Part shown: positions 1 to 9,580 of the stretch, one piece after another | Layout: each line of letters starts with the position of its first letter | Position numbering within the stretch: the first letter of the stretch is position 1 | NCBI GenBank assembly: GCA_034698045.1 | Contig: JAQGAU010000953.1 | Location: 1 to 22,432, forward strand | Source: Paramacrobiotus richtersi | Lineage: Eukaryota > Tardigrada > Eutardigrada > Parachela > Macrobiotidae | Length of the DNA: 22,432 nucleotides | Direction: 5' to 3' | The notes under the pieces: generated by a model | What the model was told of the DNA's origin: nothing | Seen by the model: the letters and a program-made list of their open reading frames with translations, nothing else | Databases searched by the model: none | Translations under genes and position numbers: made by a program

Positions 1-427
1 TTCTGATGCGTCTCCTGTAGCTGGTTCATTGCTTTTGCTATAATGGGTAAATCCCATGCCTTTTGGATGCCCATAGCTTCGCTGGCAGGGATATCGGATT
101 GGGTGATGTTTCGCCACTCGTTCACGCCCGCTTTGTGCTACATTGCAGTGAAAAATACGTTAGATTATTGTACATTGAACATTCCACACGTATTGCTGAC
201 CTTTGTAACACTTTGAACAGTAAATGGCTCAATTCTTCGCTCAAAACTATGATGTCAAAAGACTCGTTCTAGCCAGTTTTATCTTTCTTCGTAAGGTCGC
301 CTTTTTGTAACTGCTCAGAGGATCACCAAAAGAAATGGAAATTTGGCTCAATATCAATCCCCACAAGAAAAAAATTTAACAGTGTTATTGAATAGAAAGA
401 ACCATGGCCTTCTACCAATGCATTATT
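1..427. other. Spacer, no convincing gene
   Basis: No recognisable gene is seen. One short plus-strand frame opens at an ATG at 43 and stops at 216 (57 residues). It is moderately hydrophobic, but it has no motif I recognise, and a frame of that length is expected by chance. The window begins here, so a truncated exon from outside cannot be excluded. Confidence 0.4.
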
Positions 428-596
428 ACGCAATACTTCCGGTACCGTGACCGACGGGACGGACAAAATATACAGTTTCCTTGAATATAGAGGACGCATG
501 CTATACTACTGTGCTGTTACGTAATGCTTCCGGCACCGTGACCAACGGGACGGACAAAAAAACCGTTTTCGTTGAATGTAGAGGACCTTCGCTACG
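428..596 (+). repeat. Imperfect direct tandem repeat, two units, 91-bp period
   Basis: The unit at 428-505 recurs at 519-596 in the same orientation. Both carry the core ACCGTGACC(G/A)ACGGGACGGACAAAA followed by TT(C/G)(C/G)TTGAAT(A/G)TAGAGGAC, in the same order and spacing. Several substitutions separate the units, so the duplication is not recent. No reading frame runs through both. It may be a minisatellite fragment or the edge of a decayed element. Confidence 0.75.
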
Positions 597-734
597 CTTC
601 GGTCGATTATCTGTCGTTATGCATAAACAAAACTGATTCAAAAGTATTTTTGCACGTAACTCCCATTACCCACCGTCTGTATAATAATGAAGTCAATCCA
701 CATCCTGCAATAATATACAAAGTATTCATGTACC

Positions 735-798
735 ATACCATGTGCCATACTTCGTGCTGTGCACAGATACCATGTGCCATACTTCGTGCTGTGCACAG
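735..798 (+). repeat. Perfect 32-bp tandem duplication
   Basis: Positions 735-766 and 767-798 are identical. Each unit contains CATGTGCCATACTTCGTGCT and ends in GTGCACAG. The lack of divergence points to a recent slippage or unequal-exchange event, or to an assembly artefact. Confidence 0.9.
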
Positions 799-857
799 GG
801 CCCAGTAAGCACGTTTGCGAGGTACCTCGAAGTACTGAAGACATTGGTCTTAATCTT

Positions 858-931
858 GCTTGATATACCTCACGAATAGGTTCAGTAAAGTCTTAAGACT
901 TTACTAAACCTATTCGTGAGGTATATCAAGC
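858..931. repeat. 74-bp near-perfect palindrome (two 37-bp arms, no loop)
   Basis: The arms meet at 894/895 in CTTAAG and pair outward to 858 and 931. Only one pair fails (C at 883 against A at 906), so 36 of 37 positions are complementary. There is no spacer, so the structure could extrude as a hairpin. It sits 10 bp before dispersed repeat copy A. It may be a fused pair of terminal inverted repeats from a DNA transposon, or a fold-back duplication made during repair. No coding sense is apparent. Confidence 0.93.
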
Positions 932-941
932 TTCACTGTAC

Positions 942-1410
942 GTTTTAAGTGTTCTACTGCGGAGTTTAAACTGCGAGTTAATTTTGCCGCATATCTGTGG
1001 AATTTTGTTATTCTGAATGTTCTTAGGAATAACGCCTTTCCGACACCTGAACAACGTCTCGTATCTCTCGCATGCAAACCCAGTGCAAAACCAATAATCA
1101 ATATTACCAAAGGTTAGAATAAACGTCAGGTAAGCCATAGGAATTCAACAATTAGTTTCCGGGTTCTCCTCCATGTTATATGCCGAATCTTTCCGTACCT
1201 GATTAGCAAACGACAGTCTAGAACTGTCAAAATGAAATTTCAGCACGGAATGAATCTAGATAATATAACCGCAGAATTAAACCTGAAGCATACCATTAGA
1301 CTAGCTTCCCGAGACATATACCGAGATGCAAACGTTCCCTTTCTGATACATGGTTTGCATACCATGTTCAAGTGAAGCTCGTTGATGTCGCTAAGTAAAG
1401 CATCCATACA
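942..1410 (+). repeat. Dispersed repeat, copy A (pairs with 13711-14195)
   Basis: The segment aligns end to end, in the same orientation, with 13711-14195, with many substitutions and small gaps. Shared anchors include GAATCTTTCCG, GATTAGCAAACGACA, AATTTCAGCACGGA and CACCATGTTCA-like words, in the same order. The plus frame that is open across much of copy B is broken here by stops, for example TGA just after the GAATCTTTCCG word. It looks like a duplicated segment or remnant gene piece of unknown identity. Confidence 0.7.
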
Positions 1411-1476
1411 CCAAAATCTTTTTTCTGTTCAGTGAGGAAATGTTTCCTACTCTAGTGAATCTAAAAGTGAGGATTG

Positions 1477-1876
1477 TGTAACGACGGCCTACGTCGTCGT
1501 GGAATCGGAACGATGAAACGAATGCAGACAACAAAGACAGGAGATAAAGGACACTTTATTGACTGTCACACAACAATGGGAAGAAAAGAAAGGAAAAACA
1601 GCACGAGTCACAGAGTGCAAATCTAATCATCCGTGTGGCAGGTCCATACGTGGGTGACTGATGATGCAGCACTCGACTCGTGCGCCACGGCTCCATCGGT
1701 GCACAGTGTAATCTGTGCGAGATGGAAAGGGGGCGGAGCGCGCATGCGCGATTGGCCGAAACTGGCCAAGCGGTGCGCCCTCTACTACTGCCTCTCCGGC
1801 ACGTAGTAGAGGCAACGACTAAGGCTGCGCCTCTCCGGCACATGCCTCGGCACGCTACCAGCCCACCGTCGTGACA
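1477..1876 (-). mobile_element. Solo LTR of an LTR retrotransposon, 400 bp, with 4-bp target duplication
   Basis: Read on the minus strand, the unit opens TGTCACGACGG (1876 down) and closes CCGTCGTTACA (ending 1477). The ends are an 11-bp inverted repeat with one mismatch and canonical TG...CA termini. It is flanked by ATTG on both sides (1473-1476 and 1877-1880), a 4-bp target site duplication as made by some Ty3/Gypsy integrases. An AATAAA polyadenylation signal lies on the minus strand at 1560-1555, about 80 nt before the 3' end, as expected for the R region. The interior is GC-rich and holds two copies of GCCTCTCCGGCAC (near 1791 and 1830). No internal region is attached, so this is a solo LTR left by recombination between LTRs. 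Open frames inside it are incidental. It is unrelated in sequence to the LTRs at 19.4 and 21 kb. Confidence 0.88.
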
Positions 1877-1977
1877 ATTGGTTCGAATGATTTCACTTTG
1901 CGTTTGTATTTGGATCTAGCTTTTTATCTGAGTCTGTTACATGATGGTCAACCTTAAGGCTTCAGTAGATTGTACAA

Positions 1978-2120
1978 TAATAATAAAACACGTAGCAACA
2001 CGAAACAACACTATCATCAAATAAAGGTCAAATAATTTTATCATTATAATTATATCACTGTAGAACTCTAATTTTTTTGAAATATATATTTTCATTATTT
2101 CGGTGCACTCCAAACTCGTA
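1978..2120 (+). promoter_or_regulatory. Conserved upstream region of split-gene family, copy 1
   Basis: The AT-rich block carries the words ACGTAGCAACACGAAACAA and ATCAAATAAAGGTCAAA, then GTAGAACTCTAAT and a TATA-like GAAATATATATTTTC (2079-2093), about 28 bp before the ATG at 2121. Equivalent blocks precede copy 3 (17669-17849) and, in the proximal part, copy 2 (AAGATATATATCTT at 4032-4045). Persistence across three diverged copies suggests the ancestral core promoter and 5' leader. Promoter function is inferred. Confidence 0.5.
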
Positions 2121-2850
2121 ATGGCCGCCTCAAACCTCTGGGTGTCCTTTCTGGACGAATTCGAGCGCCTAGCGCTGGGACTGGGAGCGCAGGTGACCGA
2201 GTTCGCGGCCGTATATGCTGTGCTGCAGAACCTGAATGCAGCGGAGCGGCGGAACTTGGTACGGAAACACTCCTAAAATACGTTATATTATTTAGTAAAT
2301 TGTACAGTTTTGCACAACCAACTTAACAAAATAACATATTTTAAGAGTGTTTTCTTGCTCTCGACCGGCCAGGACGATCGACCAAGTGGCCCGCCTCAGC
2401 AAACTCCTCCAGGCGAATCACACCAAACGCCTCGACCTGGAGAAGCAAATCGCTGGCCTTCTGGACAACCTCGTCGAAACCAACAAGATCGAGGTTGCCG
2501 CCTGCTCCAGGGCGGAGGAGGCGGCGGGGCTGCTTGGGGAGGAGTTCCGTCGCCCCTCGAAAGGACGTGGCCGCCAACGACGAGTGGAAACGAGTTCGTC
2601 CCTGCATTGGGTCCGCGTCTAGGCCACAGGGCGCCCTTAGGTCCGCCCCTCCAACAGTGGGGAAAGTGTCAATATCCGGCGGGCCAATGCGGAAGTTGAT
2701 AACGAAATGAGATCGCTTATCCTAAAGCGAGTTTTCAAGTCCATCAACGACAGCGCACGGTTTGCCCACCGGATAGGAACGAGCCTGGAGGAGTACGGTG
2801 TCCTGGATTCGAACACAACGTGTACCGGTGTACGTACTCCAGGACCATTA
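2121..2850 (+). pseudogene. Split-gene family, copy 1: coiled-coil protein of unknown function, probably broken
   Basis: The first exon starts at the ATG at 2121 and encodes about 46 residues (motif LWVSFLDEFERLALGL, then LNAAERRNL) up to a GTACGG donor-like site at 2259. Unspliced it stops at 2274-2276. A GGCCAG acceptor-like site precedes 2373, after which a frame to 2622 encodes a strongly helical coiled-coil (SKLLQANHTKRLDLEKQ, then LLDNLVETNKIEV). The phases of those two sites do not join cleanly, and after about 2560 the paralogous match changes frame. A third block near 2719-2812 encodes KRVFKSINDSA and TSLEEYG. The same blocks in the same order recur in copies at 4074 and 17850. I do not recognise the family. 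Introns appear in the same place in copies 1 and 3, so these are DNA duplicates, not processed retrocopies. A functional gene with introns I have misplaced is possible. Confidence 0.55.
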
Positions 2851-3057
2851 AAATCCGTTGACCCGTTGTATAAAAAAGCTATAGAACAAAATGACACCGG
2901 GTTTATAGCTCCATTGGTGGAACCTGTTCCGAACCCAACAGCCATCCAACCGGAGCAGAAGGTACGCCATAATGGGCAGTGGGAAAATAGCCACGCTGAA
3001 AAAGTACTGGCTCGACAAGACGATGTGCAGAGGCTGACTTTTGACGAAAAGGGCTAG
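2707..3057 (+). CDS. 116-codon open frame covering the C-terminal block of copy 1
   Basis: The frame opens at an ATG at 2707 and stops at 3057. Its first 40 residues (KRVFKSINDSA, TSLEEYG) match the C-terminal block of copies 2 and 3. The rest (for example VRTPGPLKSVDPLYKKAIEQ, then several prolines and a charged tail) has no counterpart in the other copies and no domain I recognise. It may be a surviving terminal exon of the copy 1 gene or a chance extension after decay. No clear poly(A) signal follows. A start at 2707 is doubtful, because the paralogous match begins only a few codons later and an upstream exon is expected. Confidence 0.3.
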   Translation: MRSLILKRVFKSINDSARFAHRIGTSLEEYGVLDSNTTCTGVRTPGPLKSVDPLYKKAIEQNDTGFIAPLVEPVPNPTAIQPEQKVRHNGQWENSHAEKVLARQDDVQRLTFDEKG

Positions 3058-3793
3058 CTACAGATCATTTAAGTTCATGAGAAAAAATTGCATTCAATAG
3101 CCAGAAAGGATCTAGAAGCACACAAACTGCTACAGCGAATTCCCCAACATTGACGAGGCGTACTTCGATCGACAGAAGACTGAGACCAGCTACCTTTAGC
3201 GAACCATCGGTGCTATGCACAAACTACTGAAAGCGGAGATTCTTGTGAAACTTTTGACGTCTTCCGACAATAAGCATTGCACAGAAAGATCCTGCAACCA
3301 AAGCACGATAGAAATGAAACGCCGTCAAAGAAGCAAAACGTCGCCATAATGGTTTCAATGGCGTTTCCTCTATGATGACAGCATAGAGCCGAACAAGACG
3401 GTTATGAAGACGAAGTCAATGCAGCAAAGCAGTGGACAGTCGGTGAAGGAAGCTTGGCCCACTTATCAAAGCACCGCGGCAAAAATGAGCTGAAAGGAAA
3501 GGACTTCAACAGGCCAGAACCGTCAGGAGCCCATGTTCCGTGAATGAAAAGACGAACGAAGAGCCTATGCTACATGATATGGACCATAGAAAGATGACTG
3601 CCATCCAAGAAACCTGCAAATTCCAATGGAAGTGGTATGGTATTGCACATTTTTGAAAGTATAAGATGTACAAACTGCAATGGAATTGAACAGTGTTTGT
3701 GTACATGAAAGTGATGATTAGAACATTTTTTTCTGTTTTTTATAAGAGAGAAAGGTGTAATGTATGGACTTTACGAGATTATCTGTGTAATGG
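3058..3793 (+). other. Degraded coding-like sequence after copy 1
   Basis: Short plus-strand stretches with coding character, each ended by a stop, occur in different frames: one around 3080-3155 (KLHSIARKDLEAHKLLQ), one around 3132-3200 (FPNIDEAYFDRQKTETSYL) that continues past a TAG into MHKLLKAEILVKLL near 3214. They suggest an old frameshifted coding region, either more of the copy 1 gene or a neighbour. Nothing after about 3500 is recognisable. Confidence 0.3.
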
Positions 3794-4073
3794 TCAGTAT
3801 ATGTCCTCCTGGCAACAGGCCAGATGAATGTACGATGAGAATTGCTTTTCGTCGTCAACCTGGGCGTGCGATATATTTAGTCTGCTTCCTAGCGGCTCCC
3901 GAATGGGATAATAAAGTATCCGCTCGGACATGACAATATGTTGAAGAGATTGCCTTGAAATGAGGTTCCACTGTTTATCTGCTATGTTTATCTGCTGTTT
4001 CCAAATACTTTGCTGTAGAACCCTATATTTTAAGATATATATCTTGTCTGTTGTTCCGTAGTTCCGACTCGTC

Positions 4074-4560
4074 ATGGGCGATACAAACCTATGGATGTCG
4101 TTCCTGGACGAAGTGGAGCAGATTGCTCTGGGGCTGAGGGGTCGAAGTGACGGAGTTCTGGGCGGTATACAAGGTGCTGCAAAACCAAAATACGGCGAGG
4201 CGGAGAAACCGAGTACGAAAACCAGTCGTAAATTAAAACCGAGAACAAAAACCGAGTACGAAAGCCAGATATGGACTGCGTCCGGATCTGGCGGGCTCAC
4301 GCCCAGATTGACCACTAAAGGCGTCCGTTGAACTTCAAACGCGTTTTCACGTCCATTGGAGACGCCGCCAAGGGTACGCCCGCTGGGTTGGATCTAGTCT
4401 GGAGACGTACGCCATTCCGACTGCGAGGATTGACGAGCGCATTCAGCGGCTGGGTGTTTTGAACGAGACAATGGCAAACGGCGCACAAGAAATGTTTTAC
4501 ACATTTACAACTTACTGTGTAAAAATGTTCGTGTGTTTGCCACCGTACAGGAGCTCGTAT
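4074..4560 (+). pseudogene. Split-gene family, copy 2: truncated
   Basis: The ATG at 4074 begins the same first-exon block as copies 1 and 3 (MGDTNLWMSFLDEVEQIALGL), then drifts out of frame. A plus-strand frame remains open to 4331 (85 residues), but its second half is a low-complexity basic stretch produced by a 20-bp direct repeat (4206-4225 and 4249-4268, both AAACCGAGTACGAAA...CCAG). The coiled-coil exon seen in copies 1 and 3 is missing. The C-terminal block resumes near 4335 (FKRVFTSI), and the 3' match to copy 3 runs through ACAACTTACTGTG near 4510. Deleted middle plus frame changes point to a pseudogene. The AAGATATATATCTT palindrome at 4032-4045 stands at the TATA-like position of the promoter. 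No function is known. Confidence 0.6.
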
Positions 4561-4599
4561 CGGGTGGCGTTTAGATTATGAATTATTTTGCCCTGACCG

Positions 4600-7297
4600 G
4601 CGCGTGTAGCCTTCCAGTCATTCATTTTGAAGAGCATGTCTGCTTAATATAAACTTAACTTGAATGCTTTCCCAAGATCGCCTCGAAAATTAGTCCGAAC
4701 TAAGCAGAGTGAATTTGTTGCCCGTTTCATGTGTTGCAAACGAAAATAACAGCGCTTAGGTGCAGTTTGCAGAAGTACCTGAACATTTTGTGATGTTCAC
4801 AGATATATATAAAAATATGGTTACGAATCTCTGTATATGTATCCCACAGGCGAACCCATTAGGACAAATTTATCTGTGAATTAAACCGTTTGGCTGTTTT
4901 TTTTCGCAAACTTTAGATTGCATAAATGACATGCACAAAAGATATTGTAATTCTTTAACGATTAAACTGATAAGAAAGGGTCCACCTACCGAACTTTCGC
5001 GAAAGGACTATTCGCACTACCAAAGGTGAAAGATTGGTCGTAACTGCGACTGAGCGTTCTAGCATTTCCACAAGGCCATGCAGTCAGCAGTGAATTTCAA
5101 GTCCTAATAATATCTGTTACGGGAACGCCGACCATGCGAATATTTTTCACGAGACTTTTCGTAACACTCCTAAAACTAGTCAAGTGTACTCGCTGTCTGC
5201 TGGAACCTTGACTTGCACGCAACGGGCGCATCGTGTGAAAAGTGCGGTTGTGTAACTTAGGTGAAAAGTGTAAATTTCAGGCTGCGGAATAATTCGAAGA
5301 AAATCATCGTCGATTTCCATATTTTTTGCACTATTAACTACGTTGCGAAAAGTATTGACTCATGATTGTGCATGATTGACGAATATTGCGCTCCTAAACT
5401 GCAGCCTGCTTAAGTTTGTAAATAATTTTCTTGATATCACAGCAAGAAACGTGCTCTAAAAGGGCAGGCTTCAATAATTGTTCCGTTGAATCTTTGCGCG
5501 TGGGCGGTAATCCGAGCTTACAGTATATCGTGAACTAAGTATCACTTACACTGAACTGAATGACGTTCGGAGTGCTTCTTTTCTGATTTTTGTTCCAGTC
5601 TGAGTTATAAACATGGATTTGGTCAGCAATCAGCAGATTTATATAACGGCAATGCTATTACCGCATTAACATACTTACCTGAAAACCTCCAGGAATGTGC
5701 AAATCAGATTTGATGAGTTAACGATGTGGTTGTAAATTAGAAAAACACTGGAAGACAACATCTTGGGGAAACTGCTGGAAACCCTTTTGCAACAAAAACA
5801 ATTCTGTCATGAACTCATGCTGGAAATGATTCAGACTGCTAGGTACGTCTACAGGAGTGAAAAATATCGCCACATCGGCAAGCATTTGTAGCTGCAGCCT
5901 GCAGCCACGTTATTTCGAACGTGCCTGCTGCAGTCTCAAAGTTCCATAGCAACTACTGTCTGGTCGTTAATAGTCAGCATATATTAATCTGATTATCCAC
6001 GGCAATAAGCAGCAAAATTCCAATTGCTCAGCTCGCTTTTTTCTTCCAAATACGGGTACAAATTGTCAAATGATCCCAATTCTGCCGTCAAGATCTTTGC
6101 ACTCGCCGTCAGGAACGAAGAACCACCGGTATTTCCACGTTATTTTGTGGGCACTGTTGCGAGCATTGCCAGTCTTCTCTTCAGATCACTGCGCAAACTT
6201 CTCATCAGATGCCGCGCCGGGTGTTGTCTCAGTGAAACAACTCCAGTGACAGATTGTGTCACTGCGCAGAATGTCTGCTAGTAGAGTTCATAGTTCTTTT
6301 ATGCTGAGCTTCTATATAATAGTCTGCATACTTGGGTGCAATAAAAACCGCACATTTTGGCGATCGTAGCAACGGCAATGGGATACGATAATGCATATTG
6401 TCTCTGGCAGAATAAATAGTTCTTGCACAAATGTTCAGGAAGAACGCATCTAGCTGTACCAGTACACCCACCTTTGTCCTGCGTTAGTATCGTCACGTTA
6501 ACCACCTGCAAGTGTAAACAAGGTACAGTGTAATGCTGAAAAATGTGGTCATTCCGCCAACAAGGATTAATCGTCGATGTGGGCCGCTACAGTATAATTA
6601 CAGTCAATAAAACGTATCTGAAGTTGACGTACTGGCATTCTTGATCGCTATCGACTTTTGTAGATAGAATGAAAGAAAACGACATTTTTATTTTTGTGAC
6701 GAATGACCAGCACAACTGTAGGGCACGCTATTGCGTTAGATTATTCCCGAAACTGATTTGGTGACGACACATTATACAACACAAAACGAAACAATATCAT
6801 AGCGTTTAAACTAATCAAAATGTTTAGCAGATCACTGGAAAGTAAACATACACGCTTCATGAACTTACGACACTACACGGTGTCAAGACCAACGGGTAAC
6901 ATTTTCGATGACTGATAGAATTCTTTCAGTAAATTTACGTTATTCCACAATCTGACCCTGCGCAAAACTGTCATGCATCTTGTTCAGCGCAATCAGCTGT
7001 TAGAAGTGGTTGTTGGCATCGGATGGTCCGCTTGACTTCGTGTATGTACTCCAGCATTCTGAACGAATTTCTCGAATTTGTTGTTTACATAATGCCGGCC
7101 CAAAAAGAATACGGTAAACCAAACTTAATGATATTTTAGATTACTTGTAATTTGTGTCTCCAATCTTCATTTCCGCAGTATTAACCCTTATAATGTGATG
7201 GGTACTTCCAACATCCCGTACATTGCTAGGCTGACTTTTTTATGTGACCCGTATAATAGACACGAATCGCGCGGAAGGTGCTGTTCCACAGTATTTG
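4600..7297. other. Long spacer, no gene seen
   Basis: Both strands are dense in stops, with no frame that resembles a known protein. One plus frame of 85 codons (6024-6281) lacks an ATG near its start and a recognisable motif. Local features are minor: a 15-bp perfect palindrome GCTGCAGCCTGCAGC near 5890, and a short block near 6775-6800 (ACAAAACGAAACAATATCAT) resembling part of the upstream module of the split-gene family. The 3' end may contain the untranslated trailer of the GPCR gene; an ATAAAA-like word on the minus strand lies near 7240. Confidence 0.45.
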
Positions 7298-8305
7298 CTA
7301 CCACCGTGGACACTGCATCACTCGTGCAACCTGATTCCGTAGATTAGCAACGGCCATTGCAAAGAAGAGAGGATCAAACAGGGGCAGTAACGGAGTTAAA
7401 AAACCTTGTACTTGCTGAAGGGTTCTCAGCTTGCTGAGCGGCATAAAGTCAATCAGGTGGTAGTATACCATACTCGGTATCCAACAAATAGAGGCGCTGA
7501 CTGTAAACAGCGTCAAAACGATAAATGGCTGGGATCTGGTTTTTGCCTTAAGAATCCCTTGAACCCTGTTTTCTTCGGCGCTGCTCCGGTTTGGCGCTCC
7601 ATCAGCTTGGACGGACGGTGCAGCACCGGTCGCTCTAGTCATTCGGAAATACTTGCATAGAAGAATGGGATAGCATACAGGAATGAACAGCTTTGGCACG
7701 TCAAACACCCAAACTGTTATGAACGCAGCCCATGTCGTCTGTGCCTTCGTGTCCAGATAGCAGCCTTTAGGCGACGGCACACGATAATAGTTCGCATCTA
7801 ATATTATTCCGGGAAGAAGAAGCGTATGTAAGTACAGTACAGTTGCTACGCAGAGCAAAGTGGCCACTCGCGAAGTATGATGATTTCTGTATGACACTGA
7901 CCACAGCAGCGCCCAAGCGCGGTTGATGCTAATTAGCACATGGATATGTACCGTAACAGCTGCAATAATATAGCTCCCGTAAAGTTTTATGGTACAAGCA
8001 TGAAATCCCAGCCACCAATAGTCAGAATATTCGACAAGAATTTTTATAGGGTTTTGAGTTCCGGTGAAAAGAAGGTGGCTGCACAACAAGGCAATAATAT
8101 AAACATTAAAAGGAGTTCGGAACAGCTTCTTCTTGATCAAGAAAAATAGCAAGAGAGAATTCAGAACAAGGGCAACGACGGTTAAGATGATGAGACTGTA
8201 CGACAAAGGATAATCTTTTACAACTGCAAATGCACTACCGGTCTTTTGCACTACCGTACGATTATACGAAAGAACAGAGCTGTTGGTGCAATTATCGCCC
8301 ACCAT
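7298..8305 (-). CDS. Rhodopsin-like (class A) seven-transmembrane receptor, divergent
   Basis: A 335-residue single-exon receptor. The ATG at 8305 is preferred because it has A at -3 and G at +4 and starts a short extracellular tail with three N-glycosylation sequons (N5, N8, N15). An in-frame ATG at 8341 has a poorer context. Seven hydrophobic helices follow: TM1 about 33-58 with the conserved Asn (N49), TM2 66-90, TM3 101-132, TM4 145-170, TM5 191-218, TM6 258-284 with the CWIP motif (274-277), TM7 297-323 with DPLFF. A C104-C182 pair fits the TM3-loop 2 disulfide. Odd points: the TM2 aspartate is replaced by His (H77), the DRY motif is INR (127-129), and NPxxY is DPxxF. The arginine needed for G-protein coupling remains. 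The ligand is unknown; peptide or amine receptors are both possible. Expected at the plasma membrane. A CAG acceptor-like site just upstream, near 8390, hints at a 5' untranslated exon. Confidence 0.85.
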   Translation of the reverse strand: MVGDNCTNSSVLSYNRTVVQKTGSAFAVVKDYPLSYSLIILTVVALVLNSLLLFFLIKKKLFRTPFNVYIIALLCSHLLFTGTQNPIKILVEYSDYWWLGFHACTIKLYGSYIIAAVTVHIHVLISINRAWALLWSVSYRNHHTSRVATLLCVATVLYLHTLLLPGIILDANYYRVPSPKGCYLDTKAQTTWAAFITVWVFDVPKLFIPVCYPILLCKYFRMTRATGAAPSVQADGAPNRSSAEENRVQGILKAKTRSQPFIVLTLFTVSASICWIPSMVYYHLIDFMPLSKLRTLQQVQGFLTPLLPLFDPLFFAMAVANLRNQVARVMQCPRW

Positions 8306-9580
8306 TCTCACTGTCGGGCTCCAGAGTAGTAATTTTTTCATGGAAGTTCCATGATGGAACGTATGCAAACGGATTTCAAATCCTTTGACTGAAAACGGTA
8401 GCAGCAAATTTTCGTACGCATAACGGTTCCAAACATCAGGAAGCAGTATTAAGGTCGACAAAACCAATTACATGTCTATTTGCGGACGATAATTGTAAAC
8501 AGGAAACTAGAAATTCCTTTCGGACTAATTGCAGTCCTCGGTTGGTAGAGGAGCTGCAATGGCTTTTTTCGTTACAAGAAAGGAAAAAGGCCTTTGCGAG
8601 GCTTGGGTATCATTTGTAATTGTCCATTATTGAATTTTTGCCAGTTATAACTTCCGTTCCGCATTAAGGGTGTAATTCTGCATATTGTCATAAGTATTTG
8701 CGAAACCACAACAGCCGCGTGCCTGTAAGCCTTGTACTATAGCCTTCTATACTGCGCATTATCTGCTGAGTTTCATACGATACAACATTTGCTTTGCGGC
8801 GCATTACAACTAAAGTACCACACAACTGCAGCGAAACAAGTTTTGGACGACACAGCTAAAGACAGGCGTTTATGACATGCCACTTGAATATTATCTGTGC
8901 TTTTTTTAGTTTTCTTGTAAAAGCGACCATAGACGTGGATATAACTGACAGTGATTTTGATTTCTAGTGGCTAATAGCTTGGCAAAGTGCATTACACCGC
9001 GGTAGCGTTATTTTGCACCTTGCACGGGCGTTTCACCTTTCGATATCAATGATCAGTGATCAACCTGTTCCGTGCCGCGTGAAGAATTTATCACTTCCGA
9101 CTTGTACTGCGCGTGCTATTACTTAAGGTGCCTTTCTCTTATCAACAGAATGAATCCAGTCGGTGGAAGGTAATTATAACGCCTGAACACAGGCGAATGC
9201 TGCTCACGTTTTCTGCGCAGGTACTTTAATTTGTACGTTATTCAATATGCGCGCACGCAACGATGTCAAAGGTCAGCAAAGATTCCATCGTTGCGCAGCA
9301 TTTCTCAAACAGCTTTCTATGGTGAAAACAAAGCATAATATTGTGTCTTCTAAATAGTTTATGAACGGTGCAAATGGCACTTCGGACAGTTCGGAAGCGA
9401 GAGCTAAGCAGCATCACTCATGAGGGTCAAAAAATTAGCCCCACCCGTTAGTAGCCTGATATGGCAGTTATTCTGGATCCAGGAGGGCACTATTGCTGAG
9501 AGGGACATTATAGCAGCCGTGTCTGGGGGACCTAATTATCAGGCGGCTCTGCGTTTCTGAGTAGTTCAGATTTTCACCAT
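8306..9580. other. Spacer between the GPCR and kinase-kelch genes
   Basis: The interval carries the presumed 5' leader and promoter of the GPCR gene and the 3' trailer of the kinase-kelch gene. No clear TATA box or AATAAA could be assigned. The only repeat seen is the short diverged block at 8950-9104, which resembles sequence near 13490-13570 and 15467-15553. No coding frame is convincing. Confidence 0.4.
9020..9104 (+). repeat. Short dispersed repeat, copy 1 (pairs with 15467-15553)
   Basis: Shared words in the same order are TGCACGGGCG, TTCGATATC, TGATCAAC, CCGCG and CGCTTCCGA/CACTTCCGA, then CTTGTACT. The stretch just before it (8950-9010, with ACCGCGGTA) resembles 13490-13570. Probably an old, diverged mobile-element or duplication remnant. 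Confidence 0.5.

Noticed and set aside
1556..1843. Overlapping open frames on both strands near 1.6-1.8 kb
   Set aside because: They lie wholly inside the solo LTR, are rich in Arg/Ser/Cys from GC-rich sequence, and match nothing.
3794..4315. 173-codon minus-strand frame across split-gene copy 2
   Set aside because: It is antisense to the conserved plus-strand blocks, and its residues are not conserved in the antisense of copies 1 and 3 as a protein.
6024..6281. 85-codon plus-strand frame in the long spacer
   Set aside because: It begins at TTG, has no recognisable motif and no paralog in the window.
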